Source of the DNA: Baekduia alba
GTDB lineage: Bacteria > Actinomycetota > Thermoleophilia > Solirubrobacterales > Solirubrobacteraceae
Length of the DNA stretch: 64,000 nucleotides
NCBI RefSeq assembly: GCF_028416635.1
Contig: NZ_CP114013.1
Coordinates: forward strand, 2,666,001 to 2,730,000
Direction of reading: 5' to 3'
Part shown: piece after piece, positions 33,813 to 41,028 of the stretch
Layout: every line of letters begins with the position of its first letter
Numbering within the stretch: the first letter of the stretch is position 1
Notes under the pieces: model-generated
The model's input: the letters and a program-made list of their open reading frames with translations, nothing else
Database searches by the model: none
What the model was told of the DNA's origin: nothing
Program-made: the position numbers and the translations under genes

Positions 33813-35254
33813 CCGGCCGGCGCGGTCGCGGTCGGCCGCTCGCGCAGGCCGGTGCGGCGCACGCGCACGTCGGCGCCGGCGGCCGCGGCGAGGTCGTCGA
33901 TCGCGCCGCGCAACTCGGTCGCGATCTCCTCGACGTCGGGCAGCGCGTCGAAGTCCGCGAGGAGCCCGAAGCCCAGCCGCCCGTTGTAGGACATGATCGC
34001 GATGCCCAGCGCCTGCTTGAGCGCCAGCGGCACCACGGGGTAGAGCGCGAGCAGCCGGCGGCCCAGCAGGTACAGCTCGAGCTGCGGGCCCGGGACGTTG
34101 GTCACCACGAGGTTGAAGAACCGCTGGCGGGCCTGCAGCCGCGCGGCCTGGCTCATGATCGTCGGCGGGGCGAAGTCCGCGAGCTGGGTCAGCGTCTCGG
34201 CGCCGACGGCCTGGCCGGACTCCTTGAGGTCCTTCATGGCCTCGTGGACCTCGGCGAAGCAGTCGACCGGGTCGCGGACGCCGACGGGCAGCGGCGCCCA
34301 CATCGTCGCGACGCGGTTGCCCAGCGCGCCGCGCTCGGCGTCGGCGCGCACGGACACCGGCACCATCGCGCGCAGGACGAGATCCTCGGTGTCCTCGCCG
34401 CGGCCGCGCATCCAGCGCCCGAGCGCGAGGGCGACCGCGGTCAGCACCACGTCGTTGACGGTCCCGCCGAGCTTCGACTTGATGGCCTTGAAGCGCTGCA
34501 GGTCGGCGTCGACCCACGTGTAGCGCCGGTGCGGGCCGATCGCGACGTTCAGCGGCGTGCGTGGGGCGGGGGACAGGCCGACCTTGGCCATCGAGCCGAT
34601 CCCGGAGACGCCGCCGGCCAGCCGCTCGACGACCTGGCGCGGGGCGCGCGTGAGCGCGCGGAACCCGCGGACGGCCTCGCCGGGGACGGTCGTGCGCTCC
34701 AGCAACGCCTCGGCCAGCAGCTCGGTCGACGTCGGCACCGGGTGCGGCAGCCACGCGCTGGCCGGGGGTGCGGGCGGCGCGGGGTCGGCGGCGGTGTCGA
34801 AGAGCACCGAGACGATGTCGACGCCGCTCACGCCGTCGACCAGCGCGTGATGCGTCTTGCTCAGCAGCGCGAAGCGGTTGTCGTCGAGGCCCTCGACCAG
34901 CCAGATCTCCCACAGCGGCTTCGAGCGGTCCAGGCGCTGGCCGAACACGCGGGCGGCCAGCCGCTTGAGCTCCTCGTCGGATCCCGGTGCCGGCAGCGCC
35001 GTGTGGCGGATGTGGTAGCGGGCGTTGAAGTGCGGGTCGTCGACCCAGCGCGGCCGGCCCTGGCCGAGCGGTACGAAGGCGAGCCGCTGGCGGTAGCGCG
35101 GGACGAGGTGCAGCCGCGCCTGGATCGCGTCGACGAGGTCGTCGTAGGCGGGCGCGGGGCCGTCGAAGGTCATGACGGCCGCGACGTGCATGTGCGCGCC
35201 GCTGTCCTCCAGGTGCAGGAACGAGGCGTCGAGAGCGGTCAGCCGGGTGGGCAC
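33809..35254 (-). CDS. Wax ester synthase / diacylglycerol acyltransferase (WS/DGAT)
   Basis: 481-residue condensation-fold acyltransferase that esterifies fatty alcohols or diacylglycerol with acyl-CoA for neutral lipid storage. N-terminal LTALDASFLHLEDSGAHMHV, the catalytic HHxxxDG motif in LLSKTHHALVDGVSG, GTVNDVVLTAVALALGRW and the C-terminal FNLVVTNVPGPQLELYLLG are the WS/DGAT signatures. The length is typical. Its GTG start (35254) lies about 70 bp from the palindrome before the sigma-factor promoter. The FadD-like gene in this window could supply acyl-CoA. Confidence 0.92.
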   Translation of the reverse strand: MPTRLTALDASFLHLEDSGAHMHVAAVMTFDGPAPAYDDLVDAIQARLHLVPRYRQRLAFVPLGQGRPRWVDDPHFNARYHIRHTALPAPGSDEELKRLAARVFGQRLDRSKPLWEIWLVEGLDDNRFALLSKTHHALVDGVSGVDIVSVLFDTAADPAPPAPPASAWLPHPVPTSTELLAEALLERTTVPGEAVRGFRALTRAPRQVVERLAGGVSGIGSMAKVGLSPAPRTPLNVAIGPHRRYTWVDADLQRFKAIKSKLGGTVNDVVLTAVALALGRWMRGRGEDTEDLVLRAMVPVSVRADAERGALGNRVATMWAPLPVGVRDPVDCFAEVHEAMKDLKESGQAVGAETLTQLADFAPPTIMSQAARLQARQRFFNLVVTNVPGPQLELYLLGRRLLALYPVVPLALKQALGIAIMSYNGRLGFGLLADFDALPDVEEIATELRGAIDDLAAAAGADVRVRRTGLRERPTATAPAG

Positions 35255-35325
35255 GCGGCGATCGTCTCAGCACCGGTGAGGGACCGCAAGGGATGTGAGG
35301 CGCCAATCGTTTCCTGAGAGGTTCT

Positions 35326-35340
35326 TGCAGCCAGGCTGCA
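35326..35340. promoter_or_regulatory. 15-bp palindrome upstream of the sigma-factor promoter
   Basis: TGCAGCC-A-GGCTGCA, perfect 7-bp arms, ending 9 bp before the -35. A regulator-binding site for the sigma gene or for the divergent WS/DGAT gene. Confidence 0.5.
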
Positions 35341-35349
35341 CACATGTTG

Positions 35350-35378
35350 TTGCAAACCTTCAACAGCGCGTGTAAGGT
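35350..35378 (+). promoter_or_regulatory. Promoter of the ECF sigma gene
   Basis: TTGCAA (35350-35355), 17-bp spacer, TAAGGT (35373-35378): near-ideal housekeeping spacing, giving a leader of about 50 nt with GGAG before the ATG. Confidence 0.65.
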
Positions 35379-35436
35379 CTGCACGGCAAGGGTAGATCGG
35401 CTTCGTCGGATCCTCTTCGGACTTGGAGCAACAGCG

Positions 35437-36000
35437 ATGGACCTCAGCGATCCCGTCACCTTCGGCCGCATGTACGACGAGCACCGCCGTGGCGTCCATG
35501 CGACGGCCTACCGCGTTCTCAACAGCTCGACGCTGGCGCAGGACGTCGTCCAGGACGTGTTCCTGCGCGTGTGGCGCAACCCCAAGAAGTTCGACGCGCG
35601 GCGCGGCGAGCTGGGGTCCTACCTGCGGCTGATGGCCCGCAGCCGCGCCGTCGACCTGTGGCGCGAGGGTCAGGCCTCCGGGCGTGCGGAGGACCGGCTC
35701 AAGGCGGTCGTCGGCCACGAGCCGCCGCGGCCCGACGCCCAACCCGATCACCTGGCGCTGGCGTCGGCCGACCGCTCGACCGTGCGCGCCGCGCTCGGCC
35801 GCCTGCCCGACCCGCAGCGCGAGGCGCTGGTCCTCGCCTACTGGGGCGGCCTGACCGCCGACCAGATCGCGGTCAAGGCGGGCGTCCCGCTCGGCACCGC
35901 CAAGAGCCGCATCCGGCTGGGCCTGGCGAGGCTGCGCGACGACCTCGCCCCCTTGCGCGCCGCGGAGCTCACGCCGGCCGCAGGCGCCGTCGCCGCGTGA
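35437..36000 (+). CDS. ECF RNA polymerase sigma factor (SigK-like)
   Basis: 187 residues with sigma region 2 (FGRMYDEHRRGVHATAYRVL, AQDVVQDVFLRVWRNPKKFD, LMARSRAVDLWR) and region 4 (LGRLPDPQREALVLAYWGGL, TADQIAVKAGVPLGTAKSRI). It would direct RNA polymerase to a specific stress regulon. The ATG at 35437 is preferred over a start 31 codons earlier because GGAG lies 9 nt before it and the promoter is between them. No separate anti-sigma gene follows, which is unusual for this group; the RskA-like membrane fusion 2.7 kb upstream is a possible partner. Confidence 0.9.
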   Translation: MDLSDPVTFGRMYDEHRRGVHATAYRVLNSSTLAQDVVQDVFLRVWRNPKKFDARRGELGSYLRLMARSRAVDLWREGQASGRAEDRLKAVVGHEPPRPDAQPDHLALASADRSTVRAALGRLPDPQREALVLAYWGGLTADQIAVKAGVPLGTAKSRIRLGLARLRDDLAPLRAAELTPAAGAVAA

Positions 36001-36006
36001 CGCGGG

Positions 36007-36012
36007 TAGGGT
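36007..36012 (+). promoter_or_regulatory. Candidate -10 of the amidohydrolase gene
   Basis: TAGGGT ends 7 nt before the GTG start; leaderless pattern. Confidence 0.5.
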
Positions 36013-36019
36013 CGGCCGC

Positions 36020-37156
36020 GTGCCTGTTCGCGGCCTGCCCTTCGACGACGTCGTCTCCGACCTGCGGGCGCGCGAGCTCGCGTGGCTCGGCGCCGACGTG
36101 CCGTGGTTCGATGCGCACACCCACATCGGCCATCACGATCCCGACGGCGCCGAGGCCGATCCGCACGAGCTGATCGAGGCGCTGGACGTCGCGGGGCAGC
36201 AGCGCGCGCTGGTGTTCGCGATGCAGGAGCCCGACGGCTACCGGGAGCCCAACGCGTGGGTGCTGCGCAGCGCGGCGGAGTCCGACGGCCGGTTGATGGC
36301 CCTGGGGCGGATCGACCCGAACGCGCCGGACGCGCTGGAGGAGGCGCAGCGCTGCCTGGCCGACGGCGCGCGCGGCTTCAAGCTGCATCCGCGCAGCGAC
36401 GCCTTCGGGCTGCCGCATCCGGTCGTCGAGCAGGTCGTCGCGCTCGCGGGCGAGCACCGGCTGCCCGTGCTCTTCCACGCCGGCCGCGGGATCCCGGACC
36501 TCGGCGAGTCGGTGCTGCACATGGCGGCCGACCATCCGGGCGCGCGCCTGATCCTCGCCCACGCGGGCATCAGCGACCTGGGTCTGCTCGGCCCGCGCGT
36601 GGCCGAGTTCGAGAACATCATGTTCGACACGTCGTGGTGGCACATCAGCGACATGCTGACTCTGTTCAGCACCGTGCCGCCCGGCCAGATCGTGTACGCG
36701 AGCGACATGCCCTACGGCGGTTCGCGCTTCCCGTCGTTCCTCATGCTGCGGTGCGCGCGAGCGGTCGGCGCGACGCCCGAGCAGGCCGCCGCGATCGCCG
36801 GCGGGCAGCTCGCCCGCGTGGTCGCCGGCGACGAGTTGATGGACTTGGGTCCCGCGCTCGGCACGGGCAACCTGGGCCGCCGGATCCTCGCCTACGAGCG
36901 GGTGATCAGCTACCTGACGGGTGCCGCCCACATGGTCTTCCGGGGCGGCGATCCGACCGAGCCGCTGGCGCTCGCGCGGCTCGGCTGCCAGGCGCCCGAA
37001 GATGGAGAGCACCGCGCAGTGCTCCACGAGGCAGAGGGCTTCATCGCCCTCGCGCAGCAGCGCCTCGGCGACGGCCTGAACCCGATCGCGGTCATCCACC
37101 CGGCGATCACCGCGATGGTCCTCGTAGGGACCGCGGAAGCGCTTCAGAGCCCATAA
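36020..37156 (+). CDS. Metal-dependent amidohydrolase (TIM-barrel, amidohydrolase-2 type)
   Basis: 378 residues. Metal ligands of the superfamily are visible: WFDAHTHIGHH near the N-terminus, RGFKLHPRSDAFG, VLFHAGRGIPD, LILAHAGISDLGLLG and the Asp in VYASDMPYGG. The amidohydrolase-2 group includes hydrolases and decarboxylases, so the reaction is open. The last 90 residues (from about 290) are an extra helical region. GTG start with a -10 at 7 nt, so leaderless. A hairpin follows the stop. Confidence 0.8.
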   Translation: MPVRGLPFDDVVSDLRARELAWLGADVPWFDAHTHIGHHDPDGAEADPHELIEALDVAGQQRALVFAMQEPDGYREPNAWVLRSAAESDGRLMALGRIDPNAPDALEEAQRCLADGARGFKLHPRSDAFGLPHPVVEQVVALAGEHRLPVLFHAGRGIPDLGESVLHMAADHPGARLILAHAGISDLGLLGPRVAEFENIMFDTSWWHISDMLTLFSTVPPGQIVYASDMPYGGSRFPSFLMLRCARAVGATPEQAAAIAGGQLARVVAGDELMDLGPALGTGNLGRRILAYERVISYLTGAAHMVFRGGDPTEPLALARLGCQAPEDGEHRAVLHEAEGFIALAQQRLGDGLNPIAVIHPAITAMVLVGTAEALQSP

Positions 37157-37158
37157 AA

Positions 37159-37178
37159 ACGGTCCGTCGCAGGACCGT
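37159..37178 (+). terminator. Hairpin after the amidohydrolase gene
   Basis: ACGGTCC-GTCGCA-GGACCGT, 7-bp stem directly after the stop codon, preceded by a run of A's. Confidence 0.45.
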
Positions 37179-37179
37179 C

Positions 37180-37205
37180 GCCTGTGTGAACACCGTCACA
37201 CAGGC
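37180..37205. terminator. Second hairpin before the riboswitch
   Basis: GCCTGTGTGA-ACACCG-TCACACAGGC, a perfect 10-bp stem 1 nt after the previous hairpin. It ends 15 nt before the riboswitch -10, so it may insulate the riboswitch unit or overlap its -35. Confidence 0.5.
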
Positions 37206-37220
37206 TTCGGCGACCCGGGG

Positions 37221-37226
37221 TAGCCT
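37221..37226 (+). promoter_or_regulatory. Candidate -10 of the riboswitch transcript
   Basis: TAGCCT, about 15 nt before the conserved riboswitch body. Confidence 0.45.
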
Positions 37227-37239
37227 GTCGAACGCTTGT

Positions 37240-37422
37240 TCGAACGCCGAGTCGTCCCTGCGTCAACAGGGGGACGAGCGGGGGACCCAATCTCCGGTCG
37301 TGAGTGCGATCCGACCGGATGGGGCGAATCGGGGCCTGCTGGCTCCGTAGCGACACGTCGCCGCGTGCCCGATGCATGCGACGCGCCGTGCCGCGAGCCC
37401 GACAGCTAACCCCGTAGGCGCT
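37240..37422 (+). ncRNA. ydaO-yuaA type cyclic di-AMP riboswitch
   Basis: The leader of the RlpA-like gene carries the hallmark segments of the c-di-AMP riboswitch in order: GCCGAGTCGTCCCTG near the 5' end, GCGGGGGACCCAA (37279-37291), GGGGCGAATCGG (37321-37332), and the near-invariant 3' segment GACAGCTAACCCCGTAGGCG (37401-37420). In actinobacteria this class controls cell-wall hydrolases such as Rpf and NlpC/P60 proteins, and c-di-AMP usually turns expression off. Downstream, the Shine-Dalgarno AGGAGG can pair with CCTCC just before the GTG, a small hairpin that could hide the ribosome site. Exact ends are approximate. Confidence 0.88.
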
Positions 37423-37445
37423 GATCACGTAGGAGGTGCCTCCCC

Positions 37446-38166
37446 GTGAGGCTCGACAACCTGCGTGCGCCGCGTATTGCGGGCACGCTGCTCAGCACGA
37501 CCATGATCGCGGCGGCCGCTGTCCCGGCAGTCGCGAGCTCCGATACGCAGTCCCCGGCCCCGGCCCCGGCCGCGTCCACGACCGCCGCGACGCCCGTGGC
37601 CACCAAGGCGTCCGCGTCGCTGTCCGTCGCCTCCGTGCGCCGCACGGTGATCGAGGGCCGCCGCGTCGTCGTCCGCGGTGCCCTGCGCCCGGGCCGGCTC
37701 CGGCCGGGCGGTGGCGCTCCAGGTCGGCCGCTCCGGCGGCGGCTGGACGACCGTCGACCACGACCGCACCGACCGCAAGGGCCGCTACGTGCTGGCCTGG
37801 CGGGCGACGAAGACCGGCACCAAGCGGGTCCGCGTCCACTTCGGCGGGACGAGGGAGCTGGGCTCGGCCCGGCAGCTCGCCGGCACGACCCGGATCTACC
37901 GCCGGGCGTTCGTGTCCTGGTACGGCCCGGGCCTGTACGGCCAGCACCTCGCGTGCGGCGGCACGCTGTCGTCCGGCACGCTCGGGGTGGCCCACAAGTC
38001 GCTGCCCTGCGGCACGAAGGTCACGCTGCACTACAAGGGGCACACGGTCCGCGTGCCCGTCGTCGACCGGGGCCCCTACGTGGCCGGCCGCGAGTTCGAC
38101 CTGACCGCCGCCACCAAGCAGAAGCTCGGCTTCGGCTCGACCGGCACGGTCCTCTCGACGCGCTAG
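37446..38166 (+). pseudogene. rlpA: RlpA-like cell-wall protein with an internal frameshift
   Basis: The first frame (GTG 37446) gives a signal peptide and Ala/Pro/Thr-rich linker, then SVRRTVIEGRRVVVRGALRPG. From about 37700 the sense continues one frame further on (AVALQVGRSGGGWTTVDHDR ... YVLAWRATKTGTKRVRVHFG) into a double-psi beta-barrel of the RlpA family (FVSWYGPGLYGQHLACGG; VPVVDRGPYVAGREFDLT) and stops at 38166. A single extra C in the GC run near 37697-37710 would explain it. RlpA-type proteins bind or cut peptidoglycan glycan. The intact riboswitch and intact domain favour a recent mutation or a sequencing error over old decay. Confidence 0.8.
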
Positions 38167-38175
38167 GCCGCGTCA

Positions 38176-38232
38176 CCCGCCATCCTCGCGACGGACGTCG
38201 TTCACGCGACGTACCCCTCGCGAGGTGGCGGG
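38176..38232. promoter_or_regulatory. Nested inverted repeat between the RlpA-like gene and dinB
   Basis: Outer arms CCCGCCA-T-CCTCGCGA (38176-38191) pair with TCGCGAGGTGGCGGG (38218-38232), 15 bp with one bulge. An inner hairpin ACGTCG-(6)-CGACGT lies in the loop. Likely a strong terminator, or a small structured RNA. Confidence 0.55.
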
Positions 38233-38267
38233 CGTCGCCGCGCCCCGACCTCGTCGCCTCCCCGGCG

Positions 38268-38273
38268 TAGCCT
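38268..38273 (+). promoter_or_regulatory. Candidate -10 of dinB
   Basis: TAGCCT ends 7 nt before the GTG start of dinB. No LexA/SOS-type palindrome is obvious next to it. Confidence 0.5.
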
Positions 38274-38280
38274 GTGCGAG

Positions 38281-39372
38281 GTGTCGCGGCGCGTCATAGC
38301 CCACCTCGACTGCGACGCGTTCTTCGCGTCCGTGGAGCTGCAGCGGCGACCCGAGTTGCAGGGCCTTCCGGTCATCGTCGCCGGCAGCGGGCCGCGCGCC
38401 GTCGTGACCACCGCGTCCTACGAGGCGCGCAAGTTCGGGATCGGCTCGGCGATGAGCGCGGCCGAGGCCAAGCGCCGCTGCCCGCAGGCGATCACGATCC
38501 CGCCCGACCACCAGGCCTATTCCGAGAAGTCCAAGGAGGTCTGGAGCGTCGTGCGCGAGGAGATCGAGGTGCTGCAGCAGGCCTCCATCGACGAGGCCTA
38601 CGCCGACCTGTCGGCGTTCGCGAAGCCGCTGCCGATGCTGCGCACGCTGATCGCGCGCGTCAAGGAGGAGACCGGCATCCAGATCTCGGCCGGCATCGCC
38701 CCCAACCGGCTGGTCGCCAAGATCGCCTCCGACCTCGGCAAGCCCGCCGGCTTCGTCGCCATCGGCCGCGAGCAGTGCGCCGCGCACGTCGCCGGCCAGT
38801 CGCCGCGGATCGTCCCCGGCATCGGGCCGAAGACCGCGGCGCGCCTGGCCGAGATGGGCTACGCGACGCTCGGCACGCTCCAGGACGCGCCGGTCGAGGA
38901 GCTGCAGGAGCGCTTCGGCGAGCGCTACGGCGTCGACCTGCACCGCCGGGCGCACCTGCACGACGAGTCGCCGGTCGAGACCACCCGGGTGCGCAAGTCG
39001 CGCTCGGTCGAGACCACGTTCGACGTCGACGTCGCCGACCACGCCGAGCTCGAGGCCACGCTGCGCCAGCAGTCCAACCGGCTCGCCGAGCAGCTGCGCC
39101 GGGCGCAGGAGCGCGGGCGCACGATCGGGATCAAGGTCCGCCTCGACGACTGGACCACGATCACCCGCGCGCGGTCGATCGACGCCTACATCGACGACGA
39201 GGCGACGATCATCGCGATCGCGCTGGAGCTGTTTCGCGACTACGCGCCGCCGCGGCCCGTGCGCCTGCTCGGCGTCCGGGTCGCGGGCTTCGAGGGCGAG
39301 GCGAGCGCGGCGTCGGAGCCGGCACCGCGCGGCGCGCCGCCCGGCCAGCTCGTGCTGCCGCTGGGCGTGTGA
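38281..39372 (+). CDS. dinB: DNA polymerase IV (Y-family)
   Basis: Translesion polymerase, 363 residues. Catalytic motifs: IAHLDCDAFFASVE (first metal Asp), QQASIDEAYADLS (Asp-Glu pair), GIAPNRLVAKIASDLGKPAG, helix-hairpin-helix IVPGIGPKTAARLAEMG, and a little-finger domain (about 240-345). The C-terminal QLVLPLGV fits the beta-clamp-binding QLxLPL motif, so it should be recruited by the sliding clamp. GTG start, leaderless pattern. Confidence 0.93.
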   Translation: MSRRVIAHLDCDAFFASVELQRRPELQGLPVIVAGSGPRAVVTTASYEARKFGIGSAMSAAEAKRRCPQAITIPPDHQAYSEKSKEVWSVVREEIEVLQQASIDEAYADLSAFAKPLPMLRTLIARVKEETGIQISAGIAPNRLVAKIASDLGKPAGFVAIGREQCAAHVAGQSPRIVPGIGPKTAARLAEMGYATLGTLQDAPVEELQERFGERYGVDLHRRAHLHDESPVETTRVRKSRSVETTFDVDVADHAELEATLRQQSNRLAEQLRRAQERGRTIGIKVRLDDWTTITRARSIDAYIDDEATIIAIALELFRDYAPPRPVRLLGVRVAGFEGEASAASEPAPRGAPPGQLVLPLGV

Positions 39373-39381
39373 GCCAGCGGG

Positions 39382-39387
39382 TACGGT
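39382..39387 (+). promoter_or_regulatory. Candidate -10 of the alpha/beta hydrolase gene
   Basis: TACGGT ends 6 nt before the ATG. Confidence 0.45.
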
Positions 39388-39393
39388 TGGCCC

Positions 39394-40236
39394 ATGGCGC
39401 ACCTGACCATCGGCGGCCGCAACCTCTTCCACCGGCGCAGCGGCGCGGGCGAGCCGCTGCTGCTGATCATGGGGATGAGCGGGACGCACCTGTCGTGGGG
39501 CGAGCCGTTCATCGCCGACCTCGAGCGCGACTTCGACGTCGTCGCCTACGACCATCGCGGCATCGGCCGCTCCGACCCCGAGAGCGCGGCGTTCTCGATC
39601 GTCGACCTGGCCGACGACGCGGTCGGGATCCTGGACGCGCTCGGCTGGACCAGCGCCCACGTCCTCGGGATCTCGATGGGCGGGATGATCGCCCAGGAGC
39701 TGGCGCTCAGCCATCCCGAGCGGATCCGGACGCTCACCCTCGGCTGCACCTACTGCGGCGGACCCGGCTCGGCGCTCGCGCCGCAGGCCACGATCGAGAA
39801 GCTGTCGGCCGGGATGATCACGTCCCACCCACCCGACCGCGAGCTGGCGATCCGCAACGGCTTCGAGGTCAACGTGTCGGCGGCGTTCGCGGCGCGCGAG
39901 GGCACCTACGAGTCCTTCCGCGCGATGGCCAAGGCGCTGCCCGCCCCCGTGCCGGTGATCATGCTCCAGATGCAGGCCATCGCCCAGCACGACACGAGCG
40001 CGCGCCTGGCGACGCTCGGCGGCGTGCCGACGCTCGTGATCCACGGCGACGAGGACGCGATGCTGCCCGTGGAGAACGGCCGGCTGATCGCGTCGCTGAT
40101 CCCGGGCGCGGAGCTGGAGGTCCTCGAAGGCGTCGGCCACATGTTCTGGTGGGAGCAGCCCGAGCGCTCGGCGGCGCTGGTGCGTGCGCACGCGGACGCC
40201 GGCCTCCAGGTCGCGCCGCCCGCGCCGAACCACTGA
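39394..40236 (+). CDS. Alpha/beta hydrolase
   Basis: 280 residues with the catalytic triad visible: nucleophile elbow VLGISMGGMIAQELAL (Ser), Asp in LVIHGDEDAMLPVENG, His in LEGVGHMFWWEQP. The oxyanion region is LLLIMGMSGTHLSWG and the strand motif VVAYDHRGIGRSD is typical. Many such enzymes are esterases, haloperoxidase-like or aclacinomycin-methylesterase-like proteins; the substrate is unknown. Stands alone with its own leaderless promoter. Confidence 0.85.
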   Translation: MAHLTIGGRNLFHRRSGAGEPLLLIMGMSGTHLSWGEPFIADLERDFDVVAYDHRGIGRSDPESAAFSIVDLADDAVGILDALGWTSAHVLGISMGGMIAQELALSHPERIRTLTLGCTYCGGPGSALAPQATIEKLSAGMITSHPPDRELAIRNGFEVNVSAAFAAREGTYESFRAMAKALPAPVPVIMLQMQAIAQHDTSARLATLGGVPTLVIHGDEDAMLPVENGRLIASLIPGAELEVLEGVGHMFWWEQPERSAALVRAHADAGLQVAPPAPNH

Positions 40237-40265
40237 CCAGTGACGCGGGAAGGTGCTGGTGGGGA

Positions 40266-41009
40266 CTAGTACAGCGCGCCGGCCAAGCGCCGGCGCGCGT
40301 CCCGCGCGAACGGGTGGTCGACGCCGAACGCGTCGAGGATCCCGACGATCACGCGACGCAGGTCGTCCTTCTGGCCGTTGCTGTCGCCGATCGCGTCGAT
40401 CAGCAGGTCGACCGCCTGCTTGGGGTCGCCGCCGTCGAGCGCGGCGAACGCCGCGACCGCGCCGGGGACCTGCTCGCGCTCCAGCCGGATGCGCGCCGCG
40501 AGGCCGTCGGCGGCGAAGTCGCCCGTCGCGTTGGCCAGCGACTCCAGCGCGCCGTCGATGTCGCCGGCCTTGCGCTGGATGATCGCGAGCTTGACGCGCG
40601 CGTCGGCGCGGGCGGGGTCGAGCGCGATCGCGCGGCGCAGCGACGCCTCGTCGCCGGCGGCGACCAGGCCGTCGGCCTCGGACGGCACGAGGCCGTCGAA
40701 GAACGCGTTGACCTTCGCGGGCGGGATGGCGCCGATGAACTCGTCGACGACCTCGCCGTCCTTGAAGGCCTTGACGGCCGGGATGCTCTGGATCTGGAAG
40801 GTCTGCGCGATGCCCTGGTTGGCGTCGGTGTCGAGCTTGGCGAGGACGACCTTGCCCTCGCGCTCCGCGGCGGCCTTCTCGAGGAACGGCCCGAGCGTGC
40901 GGCACGGCCCGCACCACTCCGCCCAGAAGTCGACGACCACGGGGGTCTCCTTCGACTTCTCGATGACCTGCTGCTGGAAGTCCTGCTCGGTGACGTCGAT
41001 CACGGCCAT
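40266..41009 (-). CDS. Thioredoxin-TPR protein (CnoX/YbbN-like)
   Basis: 247 residues: an N-terminal thioredoxin domain with an intact WCGPC active site (VVDFWAEWCGPCRTLGPFLE) and cis-Pro in SIPAVKAF, followed from about residue 115 by helical TPR-like repeats (SLRRAIALDPARADARVKLA; GDIDGALESLANATGD). CnoX proteins hold unfolded or oxidised proteins and pass them to chaperones; the family often has lost the second Cys, but it is kept here, so oxidoreductase activity is possible. AGGAGAC precedes the ATG. Divergent from the next hydrolase across 19 bp. Confidence 0.88.
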   Translation of the reverse strand: MAVIDVTEQDFQQQVIEKSKETPVVVDFWAEWCGPCRTLGPFLEKAAAEREGKVVLAKLDTDANQGIAQTFQIQSIPAVKAFKDGEVVDEFIGAIPPAKVNAFFDGLVPSEADGLVAAGDEASLRRAIALDPARADARVKLAIIQRKAGDIDGALESLANATGDFAADGLAARIRLEREQVPGAVAAFAALDGGDPKQAVDLLIDAIGDSNGQKDDLRRVIVGILDAFGVDHPFARDARRRLAGALY

Positions 41010-41015
41010 GTCTCC

Positions 41016-41021
41016 TAGGGT
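41016..41021 (+). promoter_or_regulatory. Candidate -10 of the second alpha/beta hydrolase gene
   Basis: TAGGGT ends 7 nt before the GTG start, inside the 19-bp divergent gap; any -35 would lie within the CnoX-like gene. Confidence 0.45.
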
Positions 41022-41028
41022 ACGACGG

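Noticed and set aside
33236-35317. Plus-strand open frame of 693 codons over the wax-synthase gene
   Set aside because: Antisense to an intact WS/DGAT gene with catalytic HHxxxDG. Only its first third reflects the decayed secreted-protein gene.
36082-37350. 422-codon plus-strand frame overlapping the amidohydrolase
   Set aside because: Shadow of the amidohydrolase in another frame; Arg/Ala/Gly-rich with no domain.
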